Below are positions 6,311 to 15,868 of a DNA stretch of 47,692 nucleotides, piece after piece. The notes under the pieces were generated by a model. It did no database searches, was not told where the DNA came from, and worked only from the letters and a program-made list of their open reading frames with translations. The position numbers and the translations under genes are program-made. The DNA lies in the IMG/VR virus record IMGVR_UViG_3300046167_000939, positions 1 to 47,692 of that record. The stretch is one strand, 5' to 3'. The DNA is from a virus. Every line of letters starts with the position of its first letter. Within the stretch, counting starts at the first letter, position 1.

Positions 6311-6845
6311 TCATTATTTTATAAGTTAGTTTGTCAACTTTTTTTGGAACAAAATTTTCTTGTATAACTTCTTTTTTACTAATTAAATTTTCATGTAGTT
6401 TTACTTCATACTCAGTGATAATATCAAAACTAGGTGTATCACTTCTCCACTCATTTAATAAAGTTTGTATTGTAGCATATCTCCTAAAGTCTTTAACTTT
6501 TTCTTCAAAAATAATACCTTTACCAAAAGAATAATTTAAATCTTTTATAAGAAATGATTTTTCTTCTTCTAATTTTTTATTTTCAAACATATGATTACAT
6601 GCTTTTTTTGCTTCTTTAATTATTGATGTAGCAAGTGTCTCTGAAATGTTTTGAGTTTCTGATAGTGCTTTGAAAAGCTTATACTCTTTATATAATTGAG
6701 AATTTTTTTTAAAATGATTCTTAATTATATTAATTGCTTTTTCGGCGTTTTGATTATCATTCTCCATTAGACTCTTACAAACAAAATTAATTATTTGTTC
6801 ATATATTATTCCAATGTTTCTTTTTTTATTATGATTCTTCGCCAT
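6270..6845 (-). CDS. 5' part of conserved head-region protein (T4 67/68 position)
   Basis: Starts MAKNHNKKRNIGIIYEQIIN at 6845: AAGGA lies eight bases upstream, inside the portal gene's end. The earlier in-frame start (6878) would overlap the portal gene more and lacks this signal. Helical, charged, no membrane segment. The zero frame ends KKVQFETK at 6270, while the natural continuation is in the +1 frame to 6014. It occupies the place of the T4 prohead core genes 67/68, between portal and protease, but shows no sequence I can match to them. The function is probably in head assembly, inferred from order. Confidence 0.78.
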   Translation of the reverse strand: MAKNHNKKRNIGIIYEQIINFVCKSLMENDNQNAEKAINIIKNHFKKNSQLYKEYKLFKALSETQNISETLATSIIKEAKKACNHMFENKKLEEEKSFLIKDLNYSFGKGIIFEEKVKDFRRYATIQTLLNEWRSDTPSFDIITEYEVKLHENLISKKEVIQENFVPKKVDKLTYKIMNEMFNKKVQFETK

Positions 6846-8862
6846 TATCAATTTCCTTATTTTCAAACATATTATCATCTATAATTATATCATAGTCATC
6901 GTTATTTTCTTTTAATAGTTTATTTGTATTAATATTTAAAGAATTAGACATTTTCTCTAGATCTTTTGACATTCTATGTGAAATCTGTTTATCTATGAAA
7001 TTTTTAATCACTGGGCTTTGTGGCATAACACTATCAATAAACAAATTAGAATATGAAGGTGATTCTAATCCTTTTTTACTTAAAGCTCCACCACCTATTT
7101 CATCTTTTTTAAATGGATTGTTTCCATCAAAATTAATAGGATTATCAGATTTTCTATTTCTTGTAAACTTTCCTTTTTTAACTTTTGGACTTGGTTTTAC
7201 AGGATTATTATTGTCTGGTTTTTTGACGTCACTAGCATCGTAAATATCATTAGAGTCAAATTCACTTATTAAATCATCATATTCTGATAGATCGTCTTCA
7301 GACATTATTTTTCCTTTTTTAATTTCACCTGAAAATAACCCGCCTGAATCTTCTTCAGAATCACTACTTTGACTCGAACTTGCAATATCATCCATAGGAC
7401 TTAATTCCTTTTCAGAGTCTTCATTATCTTCGTCACCAAATATATTATTTTTTGATTCTGGTAGTTGAAGAACTTCAAGTTCCATTTCTCTAATTTTATC
7501 TTTATCTCTTCCTTTTTCTATTCTAGTTATTTCATCATCATTAAGCTCAATAATATGTTTTCTAATCCATTCTCTATCAACAAATCCTTCAGGTGCTTGT
7601 GCAGCAATTTCAAATTTAGTTCTAATTATCTCTAGTTTTTGTTGTTGAGCAATACTCGAAGGATTACATAATTTCAATTGAAAGTCTAATAGAGATTCAT
7701 CTGTGTATCCATGTGAGTATAAATGAATCATTGCTACTTTATTTAACTCAGAAATAATTGTTTTTTGTATTCTCTGGATAGTTCTACTAAATCTTATATC
7801 TTCTTGAGCTAAAGTTGCTTTTGCACCAATATCTTCATCATAACCTAAATAAGCTTTTGGTATTTTAAGAGCAGCAAATAGTTTCTTTTGAATATATTCA
7901 ACATCTTCTATTGCTGTTGTATTTGATCCACCAGCTAATGTCTCGATTCTAGTTCCACTTTCACCACCTCTAACTGGCAAGAAATAATCTTCGTCAACTG
8001 ATAATGGATTATATCTTAAGTCAACTTGACCAGTATTTTTATCTACAACAGCGTTTCTTTTTAAAGAAGTCTGAGCTTGCTCTAAATAGTCTGCAATGTT
8101 TTCAGGTGGAATATTACCTACGTCTATGTAGAAAACCCTTCTTTCAGGAGACCTAATGACTCTATAGACTAACATAGCATCTTCAATAAGTATTAATTGT
8201 CTCCAAACTCTTCTCGCACCTTCTAATACTGATGAACCATAAGGTAAAAAAGCATCACTTCCGAGGAGTCTAAAGTGAGAAACTTGCCAATTTTCTAAAA
8301 CTCTATTTCCTTGTGTTACCCATCTAAATCTTACAGCACCTGGGTCATTTGAATCAAATCCCTCTTCTCTTTCAATTTCAGATATTGGTATTGGAAAACA
8401 ATTTACAACACCGTATTCAGGATGTATATCATTAAACAAAAAGAAATCTCCATATTTACAAAGATTTCTAACCCACATAACTAAATTAAAATCAACATTA
8501 AGAACATCATAAAAAAGTTCATCTAATATTTTTTTAACCATTTTATTTTCAGAATAAATATTTAGTATTGTTCCTTCTACATCAGGAGAAACACATTCTT
8601 CAGCGTAAATATCTAAAGCTGAAGATATTTCAGGTGTTCCTTCCATTTCTGAAAAGTCTGAGTATCTTGACATTCTATCATATGAACCATAAGCTCTAAG
8701 TGTACTATTATAAACATCACTATGAGCCTTCTTAAAAACTTCTAAAGAAGATTTTGAATATGATCCTTTTTTTTCTAAATTCTTGATTTTTCTTTTAACT
8801 ACGGGACCTGATCTAAACAGACTAGTAAGTTTTTTAAATAAATTATTATTATTATCTGGCAT
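6829..8862 (-). CDS. gp20: Portal vertex protein, T4 gp20-like
   Basis: Dodecameric ring at the DNA-entry vertex, binding terminase and nucleating head assembly. 677 aa (T4 gp20 is 524). The N-terminal two thirds carry the family blocks: SRYSDFSEMEGTPEISSALD, LCKYGDFFLF, RSPERRVFYIDVGNIP, and IPKAYLGYDEDIGAKATLAQ with EDIRFSRTIQRIQ. From about residue 470 there is a long acidic, Ser/Asp-rich tail with Lys-rich patches, an extension beyond the usual core. Directly follows terminase (TAA then ATG, touching), and the next gene starts inside its 3' end. Confidence 0.94.
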   Translation of the reverse strand: MPDNNNNLFKKLTSLFRSGPVVKRKIKNLEKKGSYSKSSLEVFKKAHSDVYNSTLRAYGSYDRMSRYSDFSEMEGTPEISSALDIYAEECVSPDVEGTILNIYSENKMVKKILDELFYDVLNVDFNLVMWVRNLCKYGDFFLFNDIHPEYGVVNCFPIPISEIEREEGFDSNDPGAVRFRWVTQGNRVLENWQVSHFRLLGSDAFLPYGSSVLEGARRVWRQLILIEDAMLVYRVIRSPERRVFYIDVGNIPPENIADYLEQAQTSLKRNAVVDKNTGQVDLRYNPLSVDEDYFLPVRGGESGTRIETLAGGSNTTAIEDVEYIQKKLFAALKIPKAYLGYDEDIGAKATLAQEDIRFSRTIQRIQKTIISELNKVAMIHLYSHGYTDESLLDFQLKLCNPSSIAQQQKLEIIRTKFEIAAQAPEGFVDREWIRKHIIELNDDEITRIEKGRDKDKIREMELEVLQLPESKNNIFGDEDNEDSEKELSPMDDIASSSQSSDSEEDSGGLFSGEIKKGKIMSEDDLSEYDDLISEFDSNDIYDASDVKKPDNNNPVKPSPKVKKGKFTRNRKSDNPINFDGNNPFKKDEIGGGALSKKGLESPSYSNLFIDSVMPQSPVIKNFIDKQISHRMSKDLEKMSNSLNINTNKLLKENNDDYDIIIDDNMFENKEIDNGEES

Positions 8863-10494
8863 TTATTTTCCTATCAACCAACTTAAATCACCAAACGGAT
8901 CATTAGATTTTAACTTTGAATTTTTATTAGTAAATTTACTTTGAGGCATAAAAACAGGTATGAAAGGGTTCACACTATTTTGATTGTTATTATAGAAAGG
9001 AGAAACAATTGTGTTATTAATATTTGTATTATTTACTTCCATCCCTTTAAGAATAGCATCTGCTTGTTGCATTTGAGTAACATTATAAGTATTTGAATTA
9101 CTATCAGCTAACCAGCATCCAATTGCTATAGACATAACAAGATCATCGTTATATCCTTTCATAGCAGTTATTTTTTTACCATTCCATATAAAAGTTTTTA
9201 ATTCAGAATACAGTCTGTGTGAATACGTTTTTATTCTACCATTTCTTAAACATTCTTCGAGATTTGCAAGTATTTTATCTCTACTTTCTTTACTTGTAGT
9301 AAAACCAGCTTTAGAAATATTACTTCCTTCTCCATAAAGATATTCATATTTTTCTCTTTCTTTAGAAAAATATATGTTTTTATATCCAAGATCTGCTAGT
9401 TTTACAAGCATTGTATAACCATATGCATTGTTCTCAGGACAAACCATAGAATTGTTAAACCTTTTAGCAATATCATACACTAAAGACGCAAATTGATCTG
9501 GTGGAATTTTACCTTTAAATTCGCATGAAACTGATAAATTGTTATTATCTATAACATGGAAAGTTGAATAATCTCCACTATCTCCTCTTGCAATATCAGC
9601 AGATAGTGTGTAAGTATTATTTTCAATAGGATATTCCCAATACCAAACATTGTTTCCTGGACCACTTTTTTCTATAGGATGTTTTGATAATATTCTAACT
9701 TTTTCAAGAACATCATTTGTTATAAATGTATCACCTGAAGATGCAAAATCACATAATAATTCTTGTGATATTTGTTTCTTAGACATATTTTTGGTTTCTT
9801 TATTAAACCAATTATCATCTCTTTCTGGATGAACATCCCACATTAATTTAATAGAATTAAATTCGTTTTCTTTTCTTTCTGCTTTAGAATATATTTCGTG
9901 ATATTGTCCACCAACACCATTTGGTGTAGATAAAATAATAGCTCTACCACCTGTAGACAAGGTAGGATAAAGACCCATCCACAATTCATCAAAGTTCCTT
10001 ACAAAAGCTGCCTCGTCTACAATTAATAAAGAAAGAGCTTCTGATCTACCTGCATCTTCAGATGTAGGAACAGCTTTTATTTGTGATCCATTAGAAAATT
10101 CTATTTGTTGTTTATTGTTTGCTGTAATGATTGGTACTAATAACCATTTTGGCATGCTTTTTATATAAGTCTTTACTTTTCTAATAAAATTTTGTGCGAC
10201 TGCAAGTTTTGTTGCAATAATGAGTATATTTTTATCTTTATAAAAAACAGATTGCCAAACTGCATATGCAGCAACAAGTGTAGATAATCCTAACTGTCTG
10301 GATTTTAAAATTATATTAAATCTATGATCATTAAAATCTTTAACACAATCATCTTGAAAATCAAAAGTATTAAAATTAATAAGGCCTTTAAGTGGATGCT
10401 GTATTTTTAAGTATTTATTCATGAAATACACTGGATCTTTTCCACACTTAATAATTTCAGCTATTTGACCATTTTTAGACCTTGTATTTACCAT
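8863..10494 (-). CDS. gp17: Terminase large subunit, T4 gp17-like
   Basis: DNA-packaging motor: ATPase that drives DNA through the portal plus headful nuclease. 543 aa (T4 gp17 is 610). Seen: Walker A SRQLGLST (65-72), Walker B LLIVDEAAF (156-164, Asp160/Glu161), coupling motif STPNG (189-193), then the RNase H-like nuclease with SADIARGDSGDYS (Asp300), PENNAYG (Glu354) and GYNDDLVMS (Asp450/Asp451). All catalytic positions are present. It lies next to the portal. No small terminase subunit (gp16) is recognisable; the short gene just upstream is a possible but unproven candidate. Confidence 0.97.
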   Translation of the reverse strand: MVNTRSKNGQIAEIIKCGKDPVYFMNKYLKIQHPLKGLINFNTFDFQDDCVKDFNDHRFNIILKSRQLGLSTLVAAYAVWQSVFYKDKNILIIATKLAVAQNFIRKVKTYIKSMPKWLLVPIITANNKQQIEFSNGSQIKAVPTSEDAGRSEALSLLIVDEAAFVRNFDELWMGLYPTLSTGGRAIILSTPNGVGGQYHEIYSKAERKENEFNSIKLMWDVHPERDDNWFNKETKNMSKKQISQELLCDFASSGDTFITNDVLEKVRILSKHPIEKSGPGNNVWYWEYPIENNTYTLSADIARGDSGDYSTFHVIDNNNLSVSCEFKGKIPPDQFASLVYDIAKRFNNSMVCPENNAYGYTMLVKLADLGYKNIYFSKEREKYEYLYGEGSNISKAGFTTSKESRDKILANLEECLRNGRIKTYSHRLYSELKTFIWNGKKITAMKGYNDDLVMSIAIGCWLADSNSNTYNVTQMQQADAILKGMEVNNTNINNTIVSPFYNNNQNSVNPFIPVFMPQSKFTNKNSKLKSNDPFGDLSWLIGK

Positions 10495-10496
10495 TT

Positions 10497-10871
10497 TTAT
10501 TTAATCTCGTATACATATTTACATGAAAATTTTAATTTTCTAAATGGACTATATGGACTAACAGTTAAAGTTTCAAAATTATCACAGTCACTAATCTTTT
10601 TTGATATTAAAGATCTTTTAGAATTATCTTTAAAATCTTTTTTTATAGATTTTAATCGTGATTTAATCATTTCATCAGCTTCTTTTTTTAAATTAACAAT
10701 TTGATGTTGAAGATCTGATTCTCTAGAAGAGTTTAAAATAGTTATATATGTAATTGACATGCAACAATCACCTTCTAGTTTTGAAATAGTTTTTCTAGCA
10801 CCATCATTAGAAGTGTAATTATATACATTATCAATAGAATTACTTAAACTATTTAACATTTCATATTCCAT
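10497..10871 (-). CDS. Unrecognised 124-aa protein upstream of terminase
   Basis: Starts MEYEMLNSLSNSIDNVYNY at 10871, with AAGGA seven bases upstream. A helical middle (about residues 50-90, alternating charged and hydrophobic) and a Cys-containing beta-like C-terminus (SCKYVYEIK). It ends two bases before the terminase ATG, so it is translationally linked. Size and position would fit a small terminase subunit, but I see no DNA-binding motif that proves it. Confidence 0.75.
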   Translation of the reverse strand: MEYEMLNSLSNSIDNVYNYTSNDGARKTISKLEGDCCMSITYITILNSSRESDLQHQIVNLKKEADEMIKSRLKSIKKDFKDNSKRSLISKKISDCDNFETLTVSPYSPFRKLKFSCKYVYEIK

Positions 10872-10911
10872 AATGAATTCCTTTATTTTATTATTTAATT
10901 ATTACATAATA

Positions 10912-11169
10912 TTAATATTTATTAGGTCGCCAGCCTTTATCCCATTTTTCTTTATTAGGATAATAATATAAATCATAACATAATTTACATATACTTTTAT
11001 CTTTAGCACTTTCAACATCATCAACAGTAGAAATTAATTCTTTACAATTATTGCAATCTAATGATATAGGGTTATCATTTATTGGTCTAACAAATTTTAT
11101 ATTATTAATAAAAGATTCTTCTTCGTTTTTATCAATTTTATTCCATTTTTTATTAAGTATGGTAGACAT
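10912..11169 (-). CDS. Small Cys4 (zinc-ribbon-like) protein
   Basis: 85 aa. Two CxxC pairs (CNNCKELI and CKLCYDLYYYPN) separated by about 19 residues suggest a zinc ribbon; it ends NKEKWDKGWRPNKY. The start at 11169 overlaps the end of the Mre11-Rad50 fusion gene by 17 bases; AAAGG lies 11 bases upstream. Possibly a DNA- or protein-binding accessory to the recombination genes it follows; no function recognised. Confidence 0.8.
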   Translation of the reverse strand: MSTILNKKWNKIDKNEEESFINNIKFVRPINDNPISLDCNNCKELISTVDDVESAKDKSICKLCYDLYYYPNKEKWDKGWRPNKY

Positions 11170-14100
11170 AAGAGTCGTTTCCTTTTTTTGATATTTCTAT
11201 ATTTTTATCAACAATATCTTTAATTGAATCTACATGTGATATTATTAAAATAGTTTTAAAATACTTTTTAAGACTAGTAAGTAATCTAGAACAAGATTCT
11301 ATATTTGAATCATCAAGAGCACCAAATCCTTCATCAATTATAAAAATATCTGATTTAGGTAAAGAAGATATATTAATTAAAGCAACTCTTATTGCAATAG
11401 AAGTAATCATTTTTTCCATTCCACTTGCACATTCAATTATTCTTTTAGAGTCACCGTAGTCAATATAAACATTTAAACTTGAACCTTCATCTTCTATATT
11501 AATTGAAAAGTTTGTTACTCCTGATAGTATGTTATTTATTTCTTTGTTAATTAACGGTAAACTATTATTTATTAACATTGTTGGAATGCCTTTTTTTGAC
11601 ACTGAATGTGAGAATAAGTCATAAGTTTTCCATTGGTCTATTACAGAATAATAATTTTCTTTTTCTTTTTCTAGGTTTATTATATAATTTTCTATTTGAT
11701 ATTGATTTTTATTATTAATTACAATCAAGTTTTCATTATCATAGATATCAGAAGATATCTCATTTAATCCCTGTTTTAAAGACTTTATCTTTACACATAA
11801 TTCTTCATTAGAAGTTTTATTTAACTCATTTTTAATAATCTGTAGCTTTTCAAGCTTTTCATTATTTATGTTTAATTTTTCTTTTATTAGATCTAGTTTT
11901 TCTTTATTTCTTTCTAGATCAATGCTTGATTTATATTCTTTATTTAAAATTTCATTAAATTTTTTGATCTTTTCTTCTAAGTTTTCTTTTTCTATTGAAT
12001 TAACTGCAGAATTTATTTCTAATATATTTACTTCTATTTCTTTTATTTCATCTAATAAGGTATTAATGTTTTCTTTAGATTTATATGCATCTTTAATAAA
12101 TTTACAACTTGAAAAAGATTCATCACAAGGAACTTCTTCTAATATTTTTAAACTATTTTTATTTCTATTAAGATCTTCACCTAGAAATATCTTGTCTCTT
12201 TTGAAAGATTTTAACTTGTTTTTAAGTAAATCAAGTTTTATTTTGTCTTCTTCAAGATTTTTAATTGAATAATTTAATTTAAAAGATCTTATTTTTTGCA
12301 ATGTATCTTTTTCTTTTGCTAAATTATCATTTAAATTAATAATTTCTAATTCATCAGAACAAATTTTATTTTTAATATGATCTATTTCTTTTTTTACTTT
12401 TTCTAGTGAATATCCTGAATGATGTTCTTTGTTATTTTTTTCTATGTTATTAATTTCTAGTTTTATTTCTACTTCTTTATCTCTTAAAGAAGAGAGAGTA
12501 TCTTTTATTTTTAAAGATTCTTTAGATAAACTATTAATTTCATTGTTCTTTTGTTCAATTAAGTCATTCCAATTTTTTTCTTCAGAATTCTTGTGATTAT
12601 TTTTTAGTACAATATAGTCTTCTCTTGATAGTTTATATAAATCTTCATATAAGTCTAATGATAAAAAATTAGATAAAATTGTTTTTCTAGAACTAGATTT
12701 CTCTTTAATGAAAGTATTCATTTCACCTTGTGAAGCGAAAGAAGTATACAGAAAATCTTCAGATGTTCCGATTATATTTCTAATAATTTTTTCTGTTTCT
12801 CTTCTTTGTTCTTCAGTTTCATTATTCTCAAAATTATTATCTAAACTTTTTAATGTTAATTCTGTACTAGAGGTTATTTTTCCTTTCTTATCAGATTTTT
12901 TTGTAGTTATTCTTTCAATTAAATATTTTTTTTGATCAGAAGATATTACTGCTGAAGATTTGCAGTGTCCTTTTCTAGTATTAATTATATTTTGATTTTT
13001 AATAGATCCTCTGTCAGTAGAGTTATATAAACAATACATTAAACTTCCTGGTATAGATGATTTTCCTGCTCTATTATTTCCAAATAAACCAACAACTCCA
13101 TCTAGATTATCAAAATTAATAAAATTATCTTTACCATAAGAAAAAGTATTTTCAAAACTTAAATTGTGAATAGTCCATTTCTTATTATTACTTGTTAATA
13201 CACTAGGAATATTTTCTAAATACTTTTTAAAGAGCAAGTCAATTTTATTGATTCTACTTTCACTTACTACTTCACCAAAAAAGTCTTTTAATAATATATT
13301 TCTATTGTTATTATCTCTTAGATTTAACGAATTAATAATTTCAGGATTTATATTAGTATTAGAAGAATTAATATCTTTCTTGCCAGTATTTTGATATACT
13401 ATTTCTTTAGCAAGTTTTTCTTCTTTAAGATAATGGTGTAGTAATTTAATTTCTACTTGAGTAATGTTTTTATCTGAACGTATTCTAAAACGCGACCTTT
13501 TTTTAACTTTAGAAATAAAAGGTATTGTTTCTTCTACAGACCCTTTCCAGTCAATAGTTACAAAAGGGTGGGGGTTATCTATTGAAATGAATTTACTAGA
13601 ATATTCGTGTTTATTTTTTATATCCCATAAAAGAAAACCTTTTTTTATGTCTTCACCATAATTTTGCTGAATTGTTGATCCTGGATATGCAATTCTTTTT
13701 TCTTTATCAAGATATTGAAGCTTGTGAATATCACCTAAGAAAGAAAAATCAAAATCATCAAAAAATGTTATATTTACTTCACCTTCTAATTCCCAATCAA
13801 TATCAGTCTTTGACCCCCATACAGCTCCATGAAAACATGCAATATTTATTTCATCTTCAATAGGTTTAACATTTTTCCAATTTTCTTCATCAAAACAAGA
13901 AAAAACGCACCAATTAATCATTTTTCCATTAATTTTTTGGTTTGAAGGATATACACCACTATTTTTATATAAATTTAAATTATTATTGTTTAATGCATTG
14001 ACTATTGGTGTAATTGCATCTTGTCTGTCTTTATTTAATATTAAGCCATCATGATTACCTAAGATTATGTGTGTAGGAGCAATAGAAGCTAAGCTATTAA

Positions 14101-14299
14101 ACCACCAATTTAAGTTATCAATAATTTCAGGCGAAATACCTTGTGTTTTAGAATGAACAATATCACCACCAATAAAAATTGCGTCTGGCTTTTCTTCATT
14201 TAATTTTTCAAACAATTTGTTAAAAACATCTATATATTCATCATGTCTTTTAAGACCTCTCCAATGAATATCAGATATATGTGCACATTTAAAACTCAT
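11153..14299 (-). CDS. Mre11-Rad50-type recombination nuclease, gp47 and gp46 fused in one chain
   Basis: 1048 aa. Residues 1 to about 370 are an Mre11/SbcD-type phosphoesterase: HISDIHW (7-13), GGDIVHS (44-50), LGNHDG (80-85), CFHGAVWG (155-162), GDIHK (189-193) and PGSTIQQNYGED. From about 372 follows a Rad50/SbcC-type ATPase: WTIHNLSFENTFSYG, Walker A GNNRAGKSS (407-415), a long coiled coil with a CDESFSSCKF turn (a C-x6-C hook rather than C-x-x-C), signature CASGMEKM and Walker B DIFIIDEGFGALDD near the C-terminus. In T4 these are two proteins (47, 339 aa; 46, 560 aa) that process DNA ends for recombination-dependent replication. Here no stop separates them. ATG 14299 begins MSFKCAHISD. 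It is downstream of the primase and RuvC-like genes. Confidence 0.95.
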   Translation of the reverse strand: MSFKCAHISDIHWRGLKRHDEYIDVFNKLFEKLNEEKPDAIFIGGDIVHSKTQGISPEIIDNLNWWFNSLASIAPTHIILGNHDGLILNKDRQDAITPIVNALNNNNLNLYKNSGVYPSNQKINGKMINWCVFSCFDEENWKNVKPIEDEINIACFHGAVWGSKTDIDWELEGEVNITFFDDFDFSFLGDIHKLQYLDKEKRIAYPGSTIQQNYGEDIKKGFLLWDIKNKHEYSSKFISIDNPHPFVTIDWKGSVEETIPFISKVKKRSRFRIRSDKNITQVEIKLLHHYLKEEKLAKEIVYQNTGKKDINSSNTNINPEIINSLNLRDNNNRNILLKDFFGEVVSESRINKIDLLFKKYLENIPSVLTSNNKKWTIHNLSFENTFSYGKDNFINFDNLDGVVGLFGNNRAGKSSIPGSLMYCLYNSTDRGSIKNQNIINTRKGHCKSSAVISSDQKKYLIERITTKKSDKKGKITSSTELTLKSLDNNFENNETEEQRRETEKIIRNIIGTSEDFLYTSFASQGEMNTFIKEKSSSRKTILSNFLSLDLYEDLYKLSREDYIVLKNNHKNSEEKNWNDLIEQKNNEINSLSKESLKIKDTLSSLRDKEVEIKLEINNIEKNNKEHHSGYSLEKVKKEIDHIKNKICSDELEIINLNDNLAKEKDTLQKIRSFKLNYSIKNLEEDKIKLDLLKNKLKSFKRDKIFLGEDLNRNKNSLKILEEVPCDESFSSCKFIKDAYKSKENINTLLDEIKEIEVNILEINSAVNSIEKENLEEKIKKFNEILNKEYKSSIDLERNKEKLDLIKEKLNINNEKLEKLQIIKNELNKTSNEELCVKIKSLKQGLNEISSDIYDNENLIVINNKNQYQIENYIINLEKEKENYYSVIDQWKTYDLFSHSVSKKGIPTMLINNSLPLINKEINNILSGVTNFSINIEDEGSSLNVYIDYGDSKRIIECASGMEKMITSIAIRVALINISSLPKSDIFIIDEGFGALDDSNIESCSRLLTSLKKYFKTILIISHVDSIKDIVDKNIEISKKGNDSYVYHT

Positions 14300-14307
14300 T
14301 TTATTCC

Positions 14308-15297
14308 TTAAATCATAGATATTTTTGTTAAAAGAAAATCATTTTGCTTGTATTCTTTTGCATTACTTAAACATTCTTCAAACTGAGAGTGTGTCATATC
14401 ACCAACGTCATTTGCTACCCTTGTATCTAATATGTTTACTTTAACATCATATTCACTTAATAATTTTGCAATTTTAAGAGTTTTAAAATAAACATCTTTA
14501 TCTAAAGCAAGATTAATTTCTGTTTTATTTTCAACTATTTTTCTAAATAATTTCATATCATATGTTAAAGATGAACCTAATAAACATGTAGCGTTATCAT
14601 TTGTTTTTAATAAGTCTAAAGGGCCTTCAACTAAAGTTAAAGGAATAGACCAATCAATAAAAAGTTCATTAAAAATAATATCTTTTTTTGATACAGATGC
14701 ATTTTTATATTTAATAGGACTTGAAGAATCTACATCAATTCTGCGTGCAGTGTAAAAATTAATATCACCGTTATCATTAAAAGATGGTATTATAAGTCTT
14801 CTAATAAAATCATTGTCTAACGATACACCAAGTCTTAATAACAACAATTTATGTTTATTTATACCTCTTTTAATTGTATATTTAAATACATCTCTAATAT
14901 CAGGATGGTTACTATCGAAATTACTTGATAATAATCTAAAATCTTTTGGTAATTCAACTCTTTGTTCTTCTTCAAATAAATCTAAGTCTTTTTCACCAAA
15001 AAGATTTATTTGAAAATCTGAGTTTGTATTTTTTTTCTTAAATATCTTTTTAGATTCTGATATTTTTGATTTATCATATCTACTTACGATATATGATACG
15101 TCTGATCCTTTTTTGTCACATAACCAACAATGCCAAAAGTTTTTTTCAAGATGAATAACTAATTTTAACTTGTTTATATTGTCGTGTTTACAAAAAGGAC
15201 ACCAAATCGAAAGATTAAGACCGTCTTTAGATAATTGATATCTATTAGTTAAACTTTCGAAAAAGTATAGTTTATTGTTTACTGATGATTCTCTCAT
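14308..15297 (-). CDS. DNA primase (zinc finger plus Toprim)
   Basis: Synthesises RNA primers at the phage fork. Start chosen at 15297 (MRESSVNNKLYFFESLTNRY), which places the zinc finger near the N-terminus; the ORF is open further to 15357, but that part lies within the RuvC-like gene. Zinc ligands: WCPFC (Cys33, Cys36) and HCWLC (Cys57, Cys60). The middle carries the primase catalytic region, and LTLVEGPLDLL followed by LALDKDV is a Toprim domain (Glu and the DxD acidic pair). About 329 aa, similar to T4 gp61 (342 aa), but with a clear DnaG-like zinc finger. Overlaps the RuvC-like gene by 26 bases. Confidence 0.9.
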   Translation of the reverse strand: MRESSVNNKLYFFESLTNRYQLSKDGLNLSIWCPFCKHDNINKLKLVIHLEKNFWHCWLCDKKGSDVSYIVSRYDKSKISESKKIFKKKNTNSDFQINLFGEKDLDLFEEEQRVELPKDFRLLSSNFDSNHPDIRDVFKYTIKRGINKHKLLLLRLGVSLDNDFIRRLIIPSFNDNGDINFYTARRIDVDSSSPIKYKNASVSKKDIIFNELFIDWSIPLTLVEGPLDLLKTNDNATCLLGSSLTYDMKLFRKIVENKTEINLALDKDVYFKTLKIAKLLSEYDVKVNILDTRVANDVGDMTHSQFEECLSNAKEYKQNDFLLTKISMI

Positions 15298-15862
15298 TAT
15301 AAATTGCTGCCTTACAAATAACATAAGCGTCAGACATATCATAACAAGATTCATCAAATTTTACACAACCTTTATTTGGTCCACCCTTTAAAATCTTCTC
15401 AGGCCAAACAAAATCATAATTATTATGGTCAAAATCTCTTTTAACCCATTCAAAAACTTGTTCTTTAGTACTTTCTTTTAGTTTTTTATTTATCTTTATT
15501 CCAATATTTTTCCTAGCACTGTTTACATTAATATACTCTGGGATCACAGAATATATCTCTGAAGCAATATAAGAAACAATACCATTAAACATATTAAGTT
15601 TAGATAAAGTCTTTGCTGATGAAAAACCTTTACTAAATGACTGGAAACTCTCTTCTACACTAAGTACTATGTTTTCTTCAAACAAATATTTATTTTTAAA
15701 ATTTGTAAATTCATCTTTAATTTTGTTAGACTTATTAAATATACAAGATATCTTTTTTAGATTTACACTTTCTAAATTAACAAGATTTCCTGATATATCT
15801 AGTAAAGATATTCCTACAATAGATGTAGAGATATCCAATCCAATATATTTAACTTTATTCAT
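15272..15862 (-). CDS. RuvC-like Holliday junction resolvase or endonuclease
   Basis: 196 aa, RNase H fold. Seen: YIGLDISTSIVGISLLD with first catalytic Asp (residue 10), LSVEESFQSF with Glu, and a C-terminal DMSDAYVICKA with the last Asp pair. A RuvC-like nuclease would resolve branched DNA before packaging, the role of endonuclease VII (gp49) in T4. Clustered with primase and the Mre11-Rad50 protein, forming a compact DNA-metabolism island between tail and packaging genes. Start at 15862, six bases after the preceding stop. Confidence 0.88.
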   Translation of the reverse strand: MNKVKYIGLDISTSIVGISLLDISGNLVNLESVNLKKISCIFNKSNKIKDEFTNFKNKYLFEENIVLSVEESFQSFSKGFSSAKTLSKLNMFNGIVSYIASEIYSVIPEYINVNSARKNIGIKINKKLKESTKEQVFEWVKRDFDHNNYDFVWPEKILKGGPNKGCVKFDESCYDMSDAYVICKAAIYNERIISKQ

Positions 15863-15868
15863 ATATAA

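Noticed and set aside
6829-6878. Start at 6878 for the head-region gene
   Set aside because: The Met at 6845 has AAGGA at optimal spacing and begins the coherent MAKNHNKKRN sequence; the extra 11 residues are read through the portal gene end.
13565-13580. C5 run in the Mre11-Rad50 gene as another frameshift site
   Set aside because: The zero frame AAC CCC CAC CCT continues with conserved nuclease sequence, so no shift occurs here; useful as an in-window control.
14849-14860. TATAAATA on the minus strand inside the primase gene
   Set aside because: Internal to a gene, far from any downstream start; single occurrence expected by chance.
14308-15357. Start at 15357 for the primase
   Set aside because: The added 20 residues are hydrophobic noise lying within the RuvC-like gene; the Met at 15297 places the zinc finger normally.
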